Shown here piece by piece: positions 36,481-48,003 of a stretch of DNA of 64,000 nt. Below the pieces are notes generated by a model. It was not told the origin of the DNA. It worked only from the letters and a program-made list of their open reading frames with translations, and made no database searches. A program made the position numbers and the translations under genes. Position 1 is the stretch's first letter. Each line of letters starts with the position of its first letter. Origin of the DNA: Isoetes taiwanensis (Eukaryota; Streptophyta; Lycopodiopsida; Isoetales; Isoetaceae); contig JAJEKV010000024.1 of NCBI GenBank assembly GCA_021234155.1, forward strand, positions 11,630,913 to 11,694,912, given 5' to 3'.

Positions 36481-37104
36481 CTTCTGGGCTGGAAGAAAGC
36501 AAGAAAAACAAATTAACAGGGCACCCTAAGCCTATATCAAAATTGGCAGTGCATTGTGCTTACCCTGCGCATGGCATCCGTTAGAATTACTAGCTGAGCC
36601 TGCGGATTAACAACCTTCTTCACTATAGTCGTTTGATTTTTGGAATGCTAGAGTAGAATGTGGAAATTCTCGAGCTTTCTTTTTAATTGAAGGCCTGAGT
36701 GTATATTAATGTATAGTTAATGGTACAAAATTTACTTTTTACAGGGAAGTATAACCCAAAAACTTAAAAACATTTAAAAGTTTAAAGATGTTGAACGATC
36801 AGATCATGTGCTGCGTTTGTTCTGTGATATCAGATAGTTTTAGATAGTTTTTCCTGTCAGATCAGAGGTTTCCATGAAATCAAAAGGGAGCCCTGAGGTT
36901 GAAAAATTCTTGAGCTTTCTCCGCGAGATTTTTGGCCGGAGTAACAAATGTTGGGGAACAGACAGTTGCAATTTACAAATTCAAAATTTCATTTCCCTTG
37001 GGGTCACATTCATTACGGTGGGCAGTAAATAGGTTATGATTAGAACGGCTACGGTCTATATGAAGTGATGGGCGCCAAATAGATTAGACTATAATTGGTG
37101 AAGG
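36481..37104. other. 5' side of gene B
   Basis: No clear coding region. This AT-rich stretch lies between gene B and a MITE-type end at 37105-37168. Confidence 0.4.
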
Positions 37105-37168
37105 GTGGAAAAAAAAAGTCTGAAGGGTGCTGGCCAGCGTTTTATTTGATACCCACCAGCATACTTTT
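37105..37168. mobile_element. Solo end of GGGCAAAAGTATGCT element
   Basis: GATACCCACCAGCATACTTTTGCCC is the inverse of the left end of the MITE at 16407, and the match extends inwards (GTGCTGG, then GCGTTTTATTTGATACCC against the left end's GGTATCAAAAAAACGCGG). I could not find the partner end. It may bound a larger element that contained gene B. Confidence 0.65.
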
Positions 37169-39169
37169 GCCCATACATCTAAAGAGGCTTCAGTCTAATA
37201 TAATGTAGATCGCAAATCTGAATCCCACATCTAACTAAATCGAAGCCATATACTTATGCTAACCTAAACATGCCACTGCTGATGCCTAACATATGCACCA
37301 TGTGAACCACTAGGTGTTTAACAATTTTGCTCTGTATTTATAGCAATTGTGAAGCATGTGCTGGGGTGATCCTTGACTTCATCCAAATTTCAATCAATGA
37401 GCAGATGTTATTAGCCCATCACCTGTTTGATATTGATTGGTACAGTACACCCAATTGTTGAAATTTTGTGGCTGGTACCCATTCCTTTGCCAATTTGTCT
37501 ATTGTCCCATCTTCCTTCCTCTGATGTCTTGTACTCTTTCTGTTCAACCCAATTTCTGCTACCTTGTCGATCCGAATAATCTGGAGGCTCAATTTTGTTC
37601 GAAGATACCACCTTACAATGATCACTGGTTTTGTTTTATGGTTTTGGCACATTGGGTCTAATTTGATATTAGGCTTTATGCCTTTCTTTGTATTTTTTCT
37701 TAGATTATGATTAATATAAATCCCTTCCTTTTTCCTCAATAATAAATAACAAAAATATAAATGTAATTGTGAGAGGATGGAAAATAAAGGCAAAAATTAA
37801 AGAGCTCAAAAAAGATGAAAGATGTAATTCCAAGTACTTACTTCATCAAAAAGGATTAAAAGGAATCATATATACAGTATTCTTTGGAAGGTAACAACAT
37901 TGAGAATGATGAGCAAATGAAGAATGATGTTGGAGAACGCTTTATCAGAATCATGGGGACTATGGATGACACTGATGTATACTGACAACTTCTTGAATAT
38001 TCAATCCATGGTTACTAATGATAATAATGATCTTGTTTCCATGCCTTTTACCGTGTGATGATTTAAGTTTTAGATGGTATGGAGAATGGTAAAACTCAGG
38101 GCCAAATATTCTTCCAATCGAAGTTTTAAGAAGGTTTGGAGTATTCTTAGTAACAGTATTCTGGCTATTGCTAATGAGTTCTCAATCCTGCACAATAATT
38201 CTAAAATGTTTCTTCCTCTACTCCGATCGATGGCTCAGATTGTGCCATGTGGCATAACCCCATTTGATAGATGGACAACTCGGTCCATGCCTTCGTCTAT
38301 AATTCTAAACAAGGAAAAACTAATAGATCAAACTGCCTATGGAAACAATCATAAAGCAGTTTGACATCCCTTACTATAGTGTTAATTTAAGTGCTCCAAG
38401 AAAATGTAGCTCTATAATCAGATTGAGCGTTTGCAACTTGAAAATTCAAGACTAGTTCCTCCAAAGAAGAAAAGAGAAAATAAGCTACGTAAGCATTGAA
38501 ATGCTTCCAATGGATAAATTTACGAATAAGAATTTCATATATAATTTCTGTTGACCTAGATCCGAGATTCAATCAGCATCTCTAAAAACTCTGGTGTCAG
38601 TTTGAACTTGTTTGCCTCTGCCTCTCTAATAACCCTGCAAGTACAGCTTTAAGAATTGCATAGATACATGCCACATCCTGTAGAAAACGCGATGCATCCA
38701 CGGACATGCATTTTAAATCAAACAGCTAATGCCATCGGAGTCAATACTCGAAATTACATCTATACACCAAATGCATAGTTCACAAGAAGCAATAACTTAC
38801 AAGGGCAAGAACGACTTCCATAATATGTTCATTTGAGAAGAAGGCCGCTTTGCAATCCATGTATGGCTTCTTGATTCCTAAATCAATTCATCAAGGCAAG
38901 AATTTAAGATTTTTTCCTTCTTGCTGTCAATGTGATAAATCCAATCGAGCATATGCTGCATTTCTTTTGTTGTTAGAGCTATTATTCGTTGGCAGGATGC
39001 ATGAATGCATATTAGTAAATCCAAATTTTTTATTTTTGAAGGATGAAAAACTATATTCAAGAATAAAGATCAAGATACATCATAATATTGTAATATGAGA
39101 CTAAAAACTTGGAGAAGGCAATCAAACTCCTTACATACACAATAAAAGATCATCTCCCTTCCACTGCTT
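37169..39169. other. No gene seen
   Basis: AT-rich sequence with short, unsupported open frames on both strands. I see no repeat structure or family motif. Confidence 0.5.
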
Positions 39170-39605
39170 TGAGGCGTTCTGCTGCCTCATCCTGATCAAC
39201 GTATTCCACAATATATAGTTGCTCATCACCTGACACCAAGTTGTCATGCCACACAATACGGTGAGGAAGAGAGATAATAGAAGCACTGCACTGATAAGTT
39301 CACACTGGAAGGACCAGACTCATGTGAATTTGCAACTAACGTTTTCCTTGCAGCATCCTTAAAATGAACCCTCTGCCAAGGCTCTTTAGTACACTGAATA
39401 ATGAGGCTATTAGGCATGATAACCCTAGGTATTCGAACTAAATGAGAAGATACATCAATAGTATTATCAACATGAGAGTCAAAAGAAACAACAAGTGCAT
39501 ATGTCTGTTCTAGAGAGGAACTCAGGAAAGGAGGAATAGCAGTAGCAGTGGATGTAGATGAAATGATAGGGAAAGTTAAGACCTGAGAAGCACCTACTGC
39601 TGACT
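39170..39605 (-). pseudogene. Possible decayed coding segment, unknown
   Basis: The minus strand reads with few stops as FDSHVDNTIDVSSHLVRIPR...VIMPNSLIIQCTKEPWQRVHF, then after a frame change LPHRIVWHDNLVSGDEQLYI and VEYVDQDEAAERLKAVEGR. The composition looks protein-like, but I recognise no family. It may be a gene fragment carried by a retroelement whose LTR-like flank is 39606-40400. Confidence 0.3.
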
Positions 39606-40480
39606 ATAAGAACTGTGAAGTTCCACGTATTTATACGCCTTTTTAAGTATAAATACATGACACATCACTATGAATAATTAAGGGCACATTAATTATTCAT
39701 AAGCTAAGGTTAGCTATGTTAATTATTAATTATTAAGGTGGAAACCTAACCCAAAATCCTAATTCGAATTTAGGGCTTAACCTAATATTAAAAAGGGCTA
39801 AAATATTAAATTAGTTAACATTAACCAATTTGAAATTGCCACCTGGCCCAAATCGATTGGGCAAGGGAAAGTTGCTAACTTGGGACCCAAATTGGAGTTT
39901 TATACCCCCATTTGCCCCAATTCGAATTGGGGGAGGTTGATGGAGGAGGAGCTGTTGTTCCACCTTGTTCCAGCCAGAAGGATGGAGAACCAGAGAGATA
40001 GTAGATCTAGCTATGATCTCGGTTAGTACGTAGATAGCTACGTAGGACGTCCTACGTACAAGGGTTAGTACGTAGGACTAACCCTTGTACGCTCAGAAGG
40101 TAGCTAGGATTAACCCTTGTATGAATAGATATATGGTTAATCTCTATTTTATGTTCTATTCGAAGCTATGGATGGATGGATGTATAAGGATAGTTTTCTT
40201 TCTGTTCCTCCTGTGTTGTATGGGTAAAAGGGGGGGTAGAGACCTAAAGGCCATCTAGAAGTAGAGATGTTCCTAGATAGAACCCTTAAACTATTCTAAT
40301 TCCATAGCCATGTTGACCTAATTATGGGAGGATTAAGCTAGTTAGGAATTAAAGTGTGAATCGTTAGAATCAAGTATGTTAAGTTTTTAGAGAGAAAGAG
40401 GTCCCTTATTCCCACGGACCATAACTTTCTCTAGGTAACTCGGATTGATGTAATTTTTGCGCCAACGCGTCGGGCACGGT
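39606..40480. other. AT-rich region with strong palindromes
   Basis: Non-coding. TACGTAGGACGTCCTACGTA at 40039-40058 is a perfect 20-bp palindrome. It is followed by a 12-bp inverted repeat ACAAGGGTTAGT / ACTAACCCTTGT. TTAATTATT repeats lie at 39680-39745. It could be an LTR or a Helitron/MITE remnant; no paired copy is present in the window. Confidence 0.45.
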
Positions 40481-40800
40481 CCAAACACCCTAGGAGTGTC
40501 GTCATCCGACCGCAACAGGGCGAAAAAGTGGGCCAAAAGTCAACTCGGGCGACGCTCACGTTTGGGCGTCTTAGAATTCCAGTAGAAACACATATAACGG
40601 GACCGTTCCCGTTCCGAATTTTGGGTCCGAGTTCCCGTTCCCGTTCTCGTTCCGGGTAGCTATGCCAAACACCCTAGGGGTGTCGTCATCCGACCGCAAC
40701 AGGGCAAAAAAATGGGCCAAAAGTCAACTCGGGCGCCGCTCACGTTTGGGCGTCTTAGAATTCAAATAGAAACACATATAACGGGACCGGCGCCCGACCG
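40481..40800. repeat. Tandem duplication, period 184 bp
   Basis: CCAAACACCCTAGGRGTGTC begins at 40481 and at 40665, and about 130 bp following it are nearly identical in both (GTCATCCGACCGCAACAGGG, CTCACGTTTGGGCGTCTTAG, CACATATAACGGGACCG). The spacer holds GTTCCCGTTCCCGTTC-type short repeats. Non-coding. Confidence 0.85.
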
Positions 40801-40877
40801 TATAAAACGCATATTTTTGCCGTATAAAATTTTTTATATTTTTTTGTATACATGTTTTTCTTGACGGCTCAACACAA

Positions 40878-40945
40878 ATTTGAACCCATGACCTCCCAAC
40901 TCCAACCTTAGGTGCTAACCAACACGCCAAGCTTTCTTGAATGCA
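40878..40945 (-). other. tRNA-like (SINE-type) segment
   Basis: On the minus strand, GGCGTGTTGGTTAGCACC resembles a Pol III A box region, and GGTTCAAATTT, about 36 bases on, resembles a B box. The acceptor stem is not intact, so this is not a functional tRNA; it is a tRNA-derived relic. Confidence 0.35.
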
Positions 40946-41007
40946 ATATACATGTTTGCAATACCTATTTTCTTTGCATAGCAACTTTTGTATAAAAGTG
41001 TACTATG

Positions 41008-41075
41008 GGGACTTGAACCCTTGACCTCCCACCACCCAGCCAAACCCTTTACCAACAAGGTAAACCTCTTTTAGT
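41008..41075 (-). other. tRNA-like end of repeated element, copy 1
   Basis: On the minus strand, TTGTTGGTAAAGGGTTTGG (A-box region) and GGGTTCAAGTCCCC (B box with T-arm symmetry) stand with tRNA-like spacing. The same segment recurs at 57488-57545, at the matching end of the second copy of the long element. Confidence 0.4.
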
Positions 41076-44000
41076 TATGGTTTCTTGTCATACTAATCAA
41101 TAGTACCTCTGTTTCTCTAGAAAGACTCCTGTCTACCATCACTCTTCCCTAAACTAACGCTGCGGTGGCAACGACTCCACCGGACTTTGCAACCATAGTG
41201 GGGTAGGAATACCCTAAGGGTTCTTACCATTAATGCGGAATGTCTCCCGCAACCATATCGATGAACGTTCACACTGAGGATGGAAGGAAACTCCTCTATG
41301 TAAGATAGAAACTTCCAAGTTGGATTCTAATCCACTATCACCTTGGATATTCTTTAGGTGACGATAATAATGTCCAATTATCGACTTTCCTCGGCCTATA
41401 GCTTTAAATAGTTTTTTTCCTTTGGTAGATGCCTTGATAACAAAATTTCTTTGGGCCTTGCCATGATTCAATCTATACTACATTCAAATGCTTTTTATTA
41501 AACCTTATTCGACGTTATATATTAAGGGTTAAGTAATATTTTATAGACATAATTATAATTAACGTTGTCTCTCTGTAGTGTCTAAGCCTTGACTCGTCCC
41601 ATTTCCCAGAGAAAGGATCTCTTTTCGTCCAACCAACTAGGGACTGCCATGCAGCACCCCTCTAGATCATGGGTTTGGATTTCTTTGATCCTACCACCCT
41701 TCAATATTTCTTCTCATTGGTCGTGTTCCTTTTATGGATCACTTCCCCCAGGTCGTGATACATACTCTGTAATACGTAGTGAGTGCTTGTGTTAGAACCC
41801 CCACAACAATGTCAGCACTTTATTCTAATTAATCCCCGGTACAAACTTTAGTATTATTTTGTGCCAAACTTCACCACCTATATGGCTGTGATTAATTATC
41901 TGTGCCACGCGCCTGTCAAATTGACAGTAGCCTACCCTCTTTTGGGGTTCTTCCACCGTAAGGGTCCAATGGAATCCAACCATTGTTGACTAGTCACCTC
42001 CTTCTAGGGTATCTAGATATGGTTGGGGCAAAGTATTTCCAACCATTATTTTAGTGCCTAAACGTCCTCAAGTTCCGCAAATGAACTTACATATTCCAAG
42101 GGATTATGTGAATATCCCAAAGGACAGTACCACCCAAAGACCTCTCAAGATAGGCCTCCTCTATTAAGAGATCTTGTGTTCAAGTCTCTGGGGGTCCGTC
42201 ATATGTCCTCATGGACGCTGCCAATGTGGCATGACGTATAAATACTATCTAACTATCTATCTATCTATTAAAAAGGTTCTTGGTGAATTCAATTCACCAT
42301 GTCGTCCTAGGACATGGAAGTCTTCTTCCCTAAGCCATGCACCAAATCTTTAAATAATCTTTTCAGCTCTTGCTGCCTTTCAAGCCAGAAATCTATCTTT
42401 GCATAATAGGAGGCCACCCTTCAAGTCATGCTATTCATCCAACGATCCTGAAGGTAATAATATTCCTATCCAGGTCGCTAAATATCATTAATAAGGGTCC
42501 TTCATTCCTTCTCTTCTTCAATATGTTTTCTACGACTATGGTCGATTTTCAGTATCCTGGCCCTTACATCTGCCACAGCGTATACAAATCACCCTTTTGT
42601 TGTGACGTTATTCAGTAGAGTCACCAATCTAATTACTCCTTTACGTATCCGTTAACCGTCTTGTGGCTTCTAAGCCGCTATTATATGCTCCCTATATTGT
42701 TAACCCACCTAACATTGGGGGTTATGATTCAACCTTGTCCTACATCCTAGAAATGTTAGTCATTACATTTCTCTTTCATGATGCTATGACGCTGTTGTGG
42801 CATTCCAAATGACTTGGCATCCTCATTTAAGCCATAGTCATGGCCTAAGAGCGGTGAGCCTTCGTATAAATTGTAAATTACCTGGAGTCATCAAGGTGCC
42901 TGCCTGGTATTTTGTGAGTCTTCCTACAATACCGGCATTTGATATAACCCGGCCTTGTAGCGATGTCTGAACCCTGTATATTCTAACTTACACCTCCATG
43001 TAACCCATGGCGTTCACCTCTGCCTGATCCGGTGATCCGGGTATGGATCATGTAGAAAAGCTAGTCTTGGGTATCTATGGAAGACACATTCGAACTTCTA
43101 GCAGGTAACTGCTATTCGCTACATATCCTGGAATTGTACTATTGTACTATTCAACCCCACCATCTTAAGCTTCATTCTATTGGCCGTTGACATTTATTTC
43201 AAGTGCCAACTACCACATCATACCCTAGCATGCAACGGATTGACGGTCCTTTGCACATTTCGAACATATCTCCAGACCCTTCATCGGTAACTTTGGGGTA
43301 GACTCGTCTTTCTCTCCCCGTGTCGCCACTTCGATTACCTCTCCAAGATGTTTATCATATATGTACATAGTATGTCCCTAATAAACATATATCCTCATCC
43401 CACAATGCTAGAGCTCTGCTCTAACTTAGCTAAAGTGTAACCTTGGTAGTTCTTTCAAACAAAACCCATTGCCTATGTACCTTTATGATGTGGCTGTGCC
43501 ACCTGCTTCCCAAATGGACAGGGGCCAACTCTATGTTGGACTTGTATATGCTGCCTATATTTTGATAGGGTCTCTAGCTATTCCCAACCATTCCTTTAGT
43601 GTTTTATGGTACTTTAACCCCGTACATAAACTATGATTCCCTCACAGGATTATGCCATAATTCCGAAAGCTACTACCCCATATGAGGAGCTTCTCTAAAG
43701 GCTTCTTTCACTAAGGATCCTTTGTGTCCTCCATACCAACCATGCTTAGTCACAATTAACCTATTTTTCTTAAGTTATCATGTGGACTTCAATTTTTGAT
43801 CAGCTTCAAATGTTGTCACCTTTGGCTCTCTCATAATGAAGCGGAGGCACTGAAACCTCCTGGTCTTTTAATAGGAAAACCCAATGTTTCAATCTTCGTT
43901 AGTAACCGCCATATGGTTATCCGATTCCTTACCCTCTTAAGAGTTTCAAAGTCATAATCTCTAAGGGGTCTATGCCTCAAGGCAACGGATCCTCCAGCTT

Positions 44001-44112
44001 CTACTTCAGTATTTAGAATTGTCCCCCGCGAGTAGGGTAACTCTTAGGATATATATGGACTACTGGTCTATATAATCTGACCCCTTCTGATATGTACACC
44101 TCGTCTTGATTT

Positions 44113-45440
44113 TTATCGGGACTTGGAATTGCTATGTTTGCCCGCGTCTAGGTTATCCCTAAAGGTATAATCGCCAAAGTCATCGTACTCCTTCTTTTCT
44201 TCCATCAGGGGGGCGTGCACGGATGTGGTGATCTGGTACATCTCTCCCAAATGTTCGTGTACTTCTGCATTCCTCTTTGTTCTGCTTGCTCTGACATAAC
44301 TGAGTCTTAGCAGTATGGTCTTCGTAATACCCTGTTGCTTGATACCATCCTGCAAACATCTAAAGAGAGCAATGTAAGGTTGTCGACTGATACCCACATT
44401 GTCACATAATTCTTGCATGCTATCAGCACTTTGACTCTTTCCCAATTCAGTAAGCACCTGTTCAACAACAGCTTTTCTTAAATGGTTAGCTCCAGGAAGC
44501 TTCAACATATCTATAACATCATCTTTAGTTACAAGCTTTTTCAACAAACTAGCCATATTACAAGGTTTTCTCTTCTTCTTTTCAGCCATAGTAGGATCCA
44601 CCAGATTTTTAATAGCGTGGATTCTTCTTCTAGAGCCCCCACCACTAGGGGCAAGTACATTTAGGGCCTTCAGTTCTTTTTTCCTCTCCCTCATGCCCAG
44701 TGGTGTCATTTTCAATCTTTTTAACTTCCTCTCCAGTTTGTCATTGTCCTCAGAGCATCTCTTCAATCCTTGTTTGAGTGACTCCACCTCCATAAGCAAC
44801 CTTTGATTGGAAGCTTGCAGTTCACTTGTATTCTTAGACCTGTTGGTTAAGAAATAGTTACACTGTTGGAGGTAATTACAGTGTGCTATCATATTGCAAT
44901 GCACTCCACACAATTGATTGTACATTGTTCTCAAATGCACATCAGAATGACTTGAAATATTATTGCAATAGCCAAGCAGACCTTGATTACCCTTATAGGC
45001 AAAATGAATAAGCCCCGATGCAGAATGAAATTCAGGATGTCTTCTGGTGATCGGATCGATGGGATACAGTTCCCCACGCGCCCAGAGATCAATATTCATT
45101 GCACCAGAAGCTCGAAGAGCATTCTCATCGACATGTTCCTTCCGATTATATTGATTTTTGTAGGGCAAGCAGTTCTTGGGCACCTCCACCTTGAATTAGC
45201 CTTTCAGTTTCTGTATTCAAAAAAGAATTACTCATTGTCATTGCCCGAAATTAATAGAACAGTTACCTCTGCCATAGATCGAATCCGGCGACCAAATTGA
45301 TGCAATTCTTCGCCAAAATACGAAGGAAAACTAGAGAATTCCTTCGGATTTGTGCGAGGATTGACATCAATACTAAATTCGAAATGCCCTCCAAAGCTTT
45401 GGCGCCCAATTGAGGCACGCTCGAAGTACTCCCTGTCGCT
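44113..45440 (-). pseudogene. Gene D: unknown coiled-coil protein of the repeated element
   Basis: Two exons are readable on the minus strand. The first ends at 45267 (...GRQSFGGHFEFSIDVNPRT, then EELHQFGRRIRSMAE). After a short GT-AG intron (45211-45266), the second runs from 45210 to 44113. One in-frame TAA lies at about 45196, after which about 358 codons are open. Features: HPEFHSASGLIHFAYKG near the start; a strong coiled coil (SNQRLLMEVESLKQGLKRCS, then EDNDKLERKLKRLK); a basic stretch (MAEKKKRKPC); helical LLKKLVTKDDVIDMLKLPG; and GISRQPYIALFRCLQDGIKQ. I do not recognise the family. It may be the DNA-binding N-terminal half of a transposase or an element-borne accessory protein. The tail (MEEKKEYDDFGDYTF) is matched by a diverged copy at about 62960-62890. 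Confidence 0.5.
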
Positions 45441-45504
45441 TCAGTTCGGTGGGAAGGTGGGGGGAGGAGGGATTTAGGCGTAATGAGTAAAACAACAAGT
45501 AATA

Positions 45505-46140
45505 ATGACGTTTAACAGGTTCGGTTGCTCCAGGGCTGAGGTTCGGTTAAGGTTCGTGGGGGCTTTTTGCCCATACCTGCAGGTTCGGGTACCAACTAAA
45601 ATCCAAATTTGGGAAGGGCTTACAAGGGCGTTAATAGACTCCACCAAACCTCTAATGGCTATAAAATGTTGGGTCGACATTCTATACCTTCACCACCATT
45701 GTCGAAACCTACACTTCTAAAGTGATCTCCCTTTCAGGAGCTGGGTACTTATAATCCAGTTTCCACCTTAGTATAGTACCTCTCTAATGTGGTCTATGGC
45801 AGATAATCATGTACCACTTCTCCCTCAGATATATGGTGCTATATCCAGCGCCTTTCTACGTCATACTAATTCTCTCGACTATCGATCCAAAATAAGGATA
45901 CCTTACCACTCCGTATTCCCAACGTGTCGCACTTCTACTTCAAGCAAGAGTCTAGGACTTGCTCAGCCATCACTATATAACAGGCTTAGGAAGGACCAGG
46001 CATGTTTTCGATGCTTCCACCGTGGACACCATAGTCACAACTGCCCTTCTGTGATACAAGAGGATTGCATGGCCATAGCACTGCCGGATAACGACCCGGG
46101 CGGTATCAATTTAGTAGTGCCATGTCAAATGTATATGTGA
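45505..46140 (+). pseudogene. Retroelement Gag-like fragment with zinc knuckle
   Basis: Plus-strand open segments at 45505-45720 and 45787-46140 are separated by a frame break. The second contains CFRCFHRGHHSHNC, a perfect C-x2-C-x4-H-x4-C retroviral-type zinc knuckle, near its C-terminus. The first (RVPTKIQIWEGLTRALIDST) could be the preceding nucleic-acid-binding part of a LINE ORF1 or Gag. No pol follows. Confidence 0.5.
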
Positions 46141-47474
46141 GATGCACCTGTGCCGCGTAAATATAAGAGTGTCGGTATGTGTGATAAATATACGAAAATA
46201 ATAATAATATAAATAAGTAATTCAAATGTGTACCAACGTGAATATAACCTACGGTTAAGATAGAATAGAATAGAGTGTGAATGTGGAAACATTAAAGATA
46301 ATTAAAAGGAGAAAGCTATTTAAACACATAATCAAATATAATAGAAGGAGATAATTATGTATGTCCTACACAAACTTCTGAGGGAATAACGAGACTTAGA
46401 GTATGTTTATAACAAGGTTATGAATAATAAATGATGAAGAACGTGTGTCTGTACTTCTACCATCAAACCTTCGGCCATATTATGCTTAAGATGAAACGGA
46501 AATTCTCTACTAGAAAGTCAACAAGGCTTAGGTTTTTGAGAATGAAATTGAGTAATAATAACAACCAGATGCAACACCAGCTTTGCATAAGCAGGAAAAA
46601 CGTTTTGGAGTACCTTACGTAATGGTTTACTGCAAGATCATGTACTTTAGATCTTCTTAACTGAATCAGATATTGGATCCTACTATGGCATAAAAATCAA
46701 GTATGTCAATGCTATTAAGTTGTTGCTATTCTGATGCACCGATTGTAGAAGGTGGGCAGCGAAAAGAATTCCAAGATTAGACCAATTGAGTCGTGGTCAC
46801 AGAAAATGCCTCCTTTGTGTACGAGAGATGCAGATGCTAACGAACATCAAGTTCTTCTATTCATAAAAGAACGTACTTAAAGTAAAAGATTTTCTACCTA
46901 CGATTAGTTTTGTCTATCTTCATGTTATCTCTGCGGAAGGCATTTGTTTTCTGCATTTCCTCAGGACATGTCAATGTTGAGGGCCATCTTAATCCGTAAG
47001 TCAATCTTCAGCTCTTCTACTTCAAGCCTTTTTGCATTATTGTGTTGTTCAGTTTTAAAATATTTGGACTTTGTTTGGCTTCTAGTAGTAACAGTATGCC
47101 ATCATATTTGCTACTGAATTGAGCAGCATATGTTGTGGTGTACAAGGCATATTTCAACCTACCATTCAAAGGTTTTTGTACTTCAAAATAGTGGGGGGTA
47201 CTATTCAAAATTAACTTTTGGTTGTAATTGATGTTTTATTAGATTGTTATGCAAAAAAAAATTATGAAATTTTAAGACTACAAAAAATTGGCATTGCAGC
47301 AAAAGATTTCAAGACATTGCAGCAGTCATGAAACTCCATGATTTGAAAATGTCAAGTCTGTAACTTGGCTGCGATAATTATTGCTAATTACTTGGGTGTT
47401 AAGTCTATAACTGAGAGAGCGTATAAAATTCAATCAACGGTTGAGATTATCTCAACCTCGTAAACTGAGAACCC
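46141..47474. other. No gene seen
   Basis: AT-rich sequence with only short unsupported frames. No structure recognised. Confidence 0.5.
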
Positions 47475-47521
47475 TATGGCTATGGCTATGGCTATGGCTA
47501 TGGCTATGGCTATGGCTATGG
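47475..47521. repeat. (TATGGC)n microsatellite
   Basis: About eight copies of the hexanucleotide TATGGC in tandem. The open frame around it (Leu-Trp repeats) is an artefact. Confidence 0.95.
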
Positions 47522-48003
47522 CAACAATTTTTAGGCAAGCATCTTGATGCGGTTGAAAAGTGGCAACAAGAGGACTTCCCGGCTTCCAAAAAGTTCCAAA
47601 AGCTCATTTTTGGCACTGGATTGTTTCCTAATAAGGTTCCGTTGTACTTATTGTTGCCACAGCTTCATCCCCAGTTCAGATGGCGCTCTTTGCTTGTCGA
47701 ACTGGTGTGCGGAAACATTTTTCTGATATGCAATTAGTTTTAGGCTAGTTTCTTGTAAACATAAAACATAAGGACATGTCAGATCAAGACCTCATGGGCA
47801 TTAATTGAGCGTGTGAGCATTCCAAGATGGTTCAATTTACATATCTACGTGTTACATAGAGAAAAACACGTACATACTGCAAAGCAGCCTTGCTATTTTC
47901 AACAAAATTTAATCCGAAATAAAGATTTATTATCCTAGAATTGCGTTATTATACATTTGCACTGCACATCAAGGCAGGAACTTATTGATGAAGCAGAGAC
48001 CAA
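47522..48003. other. 3' flank of the coiled-coil gene
   Basis: No gene of its own. Probably the 3' untranslated and downstream region of the minus-strand gene ending at 48004. A short plus-strand open frame (to 47737) shows no family features. Confidence 0.45.

Larger units (their letters stand above)
41008..45440 (-). mobile_element. Long repeated element, copy 1
   Basis: This stretch is collinear with 57488-63000 in the same orientation. Shared landmarks in order: the tRNA-like end; GGAAGGAAACTCCTCT (41282 / 57927); TCGTCYNACTTTYCCAG-like followed by CCAACCAACTA (41620 / 58235); GGTTGGGGCAAAGTATT (42021 / 60709); AAGTCTTCTTCCCTAA-like (42320 / 60850); and CACCTCGTC followed by TTCTTCCA (44098 / 62866). 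It carries gene D at its 5' (high-coordinate) end. The 3 kb between gene D and the tRNA-like end has no open frames, so it is untranslated or fully decayed. Superfamily unknown. Confidence 0.65.

Noticed and set aside
40878-41075. Functional tRNA genes
   Set aside because: No complete acceptor stem or convincing anticodon arm; only box A/B-like motifs remain.
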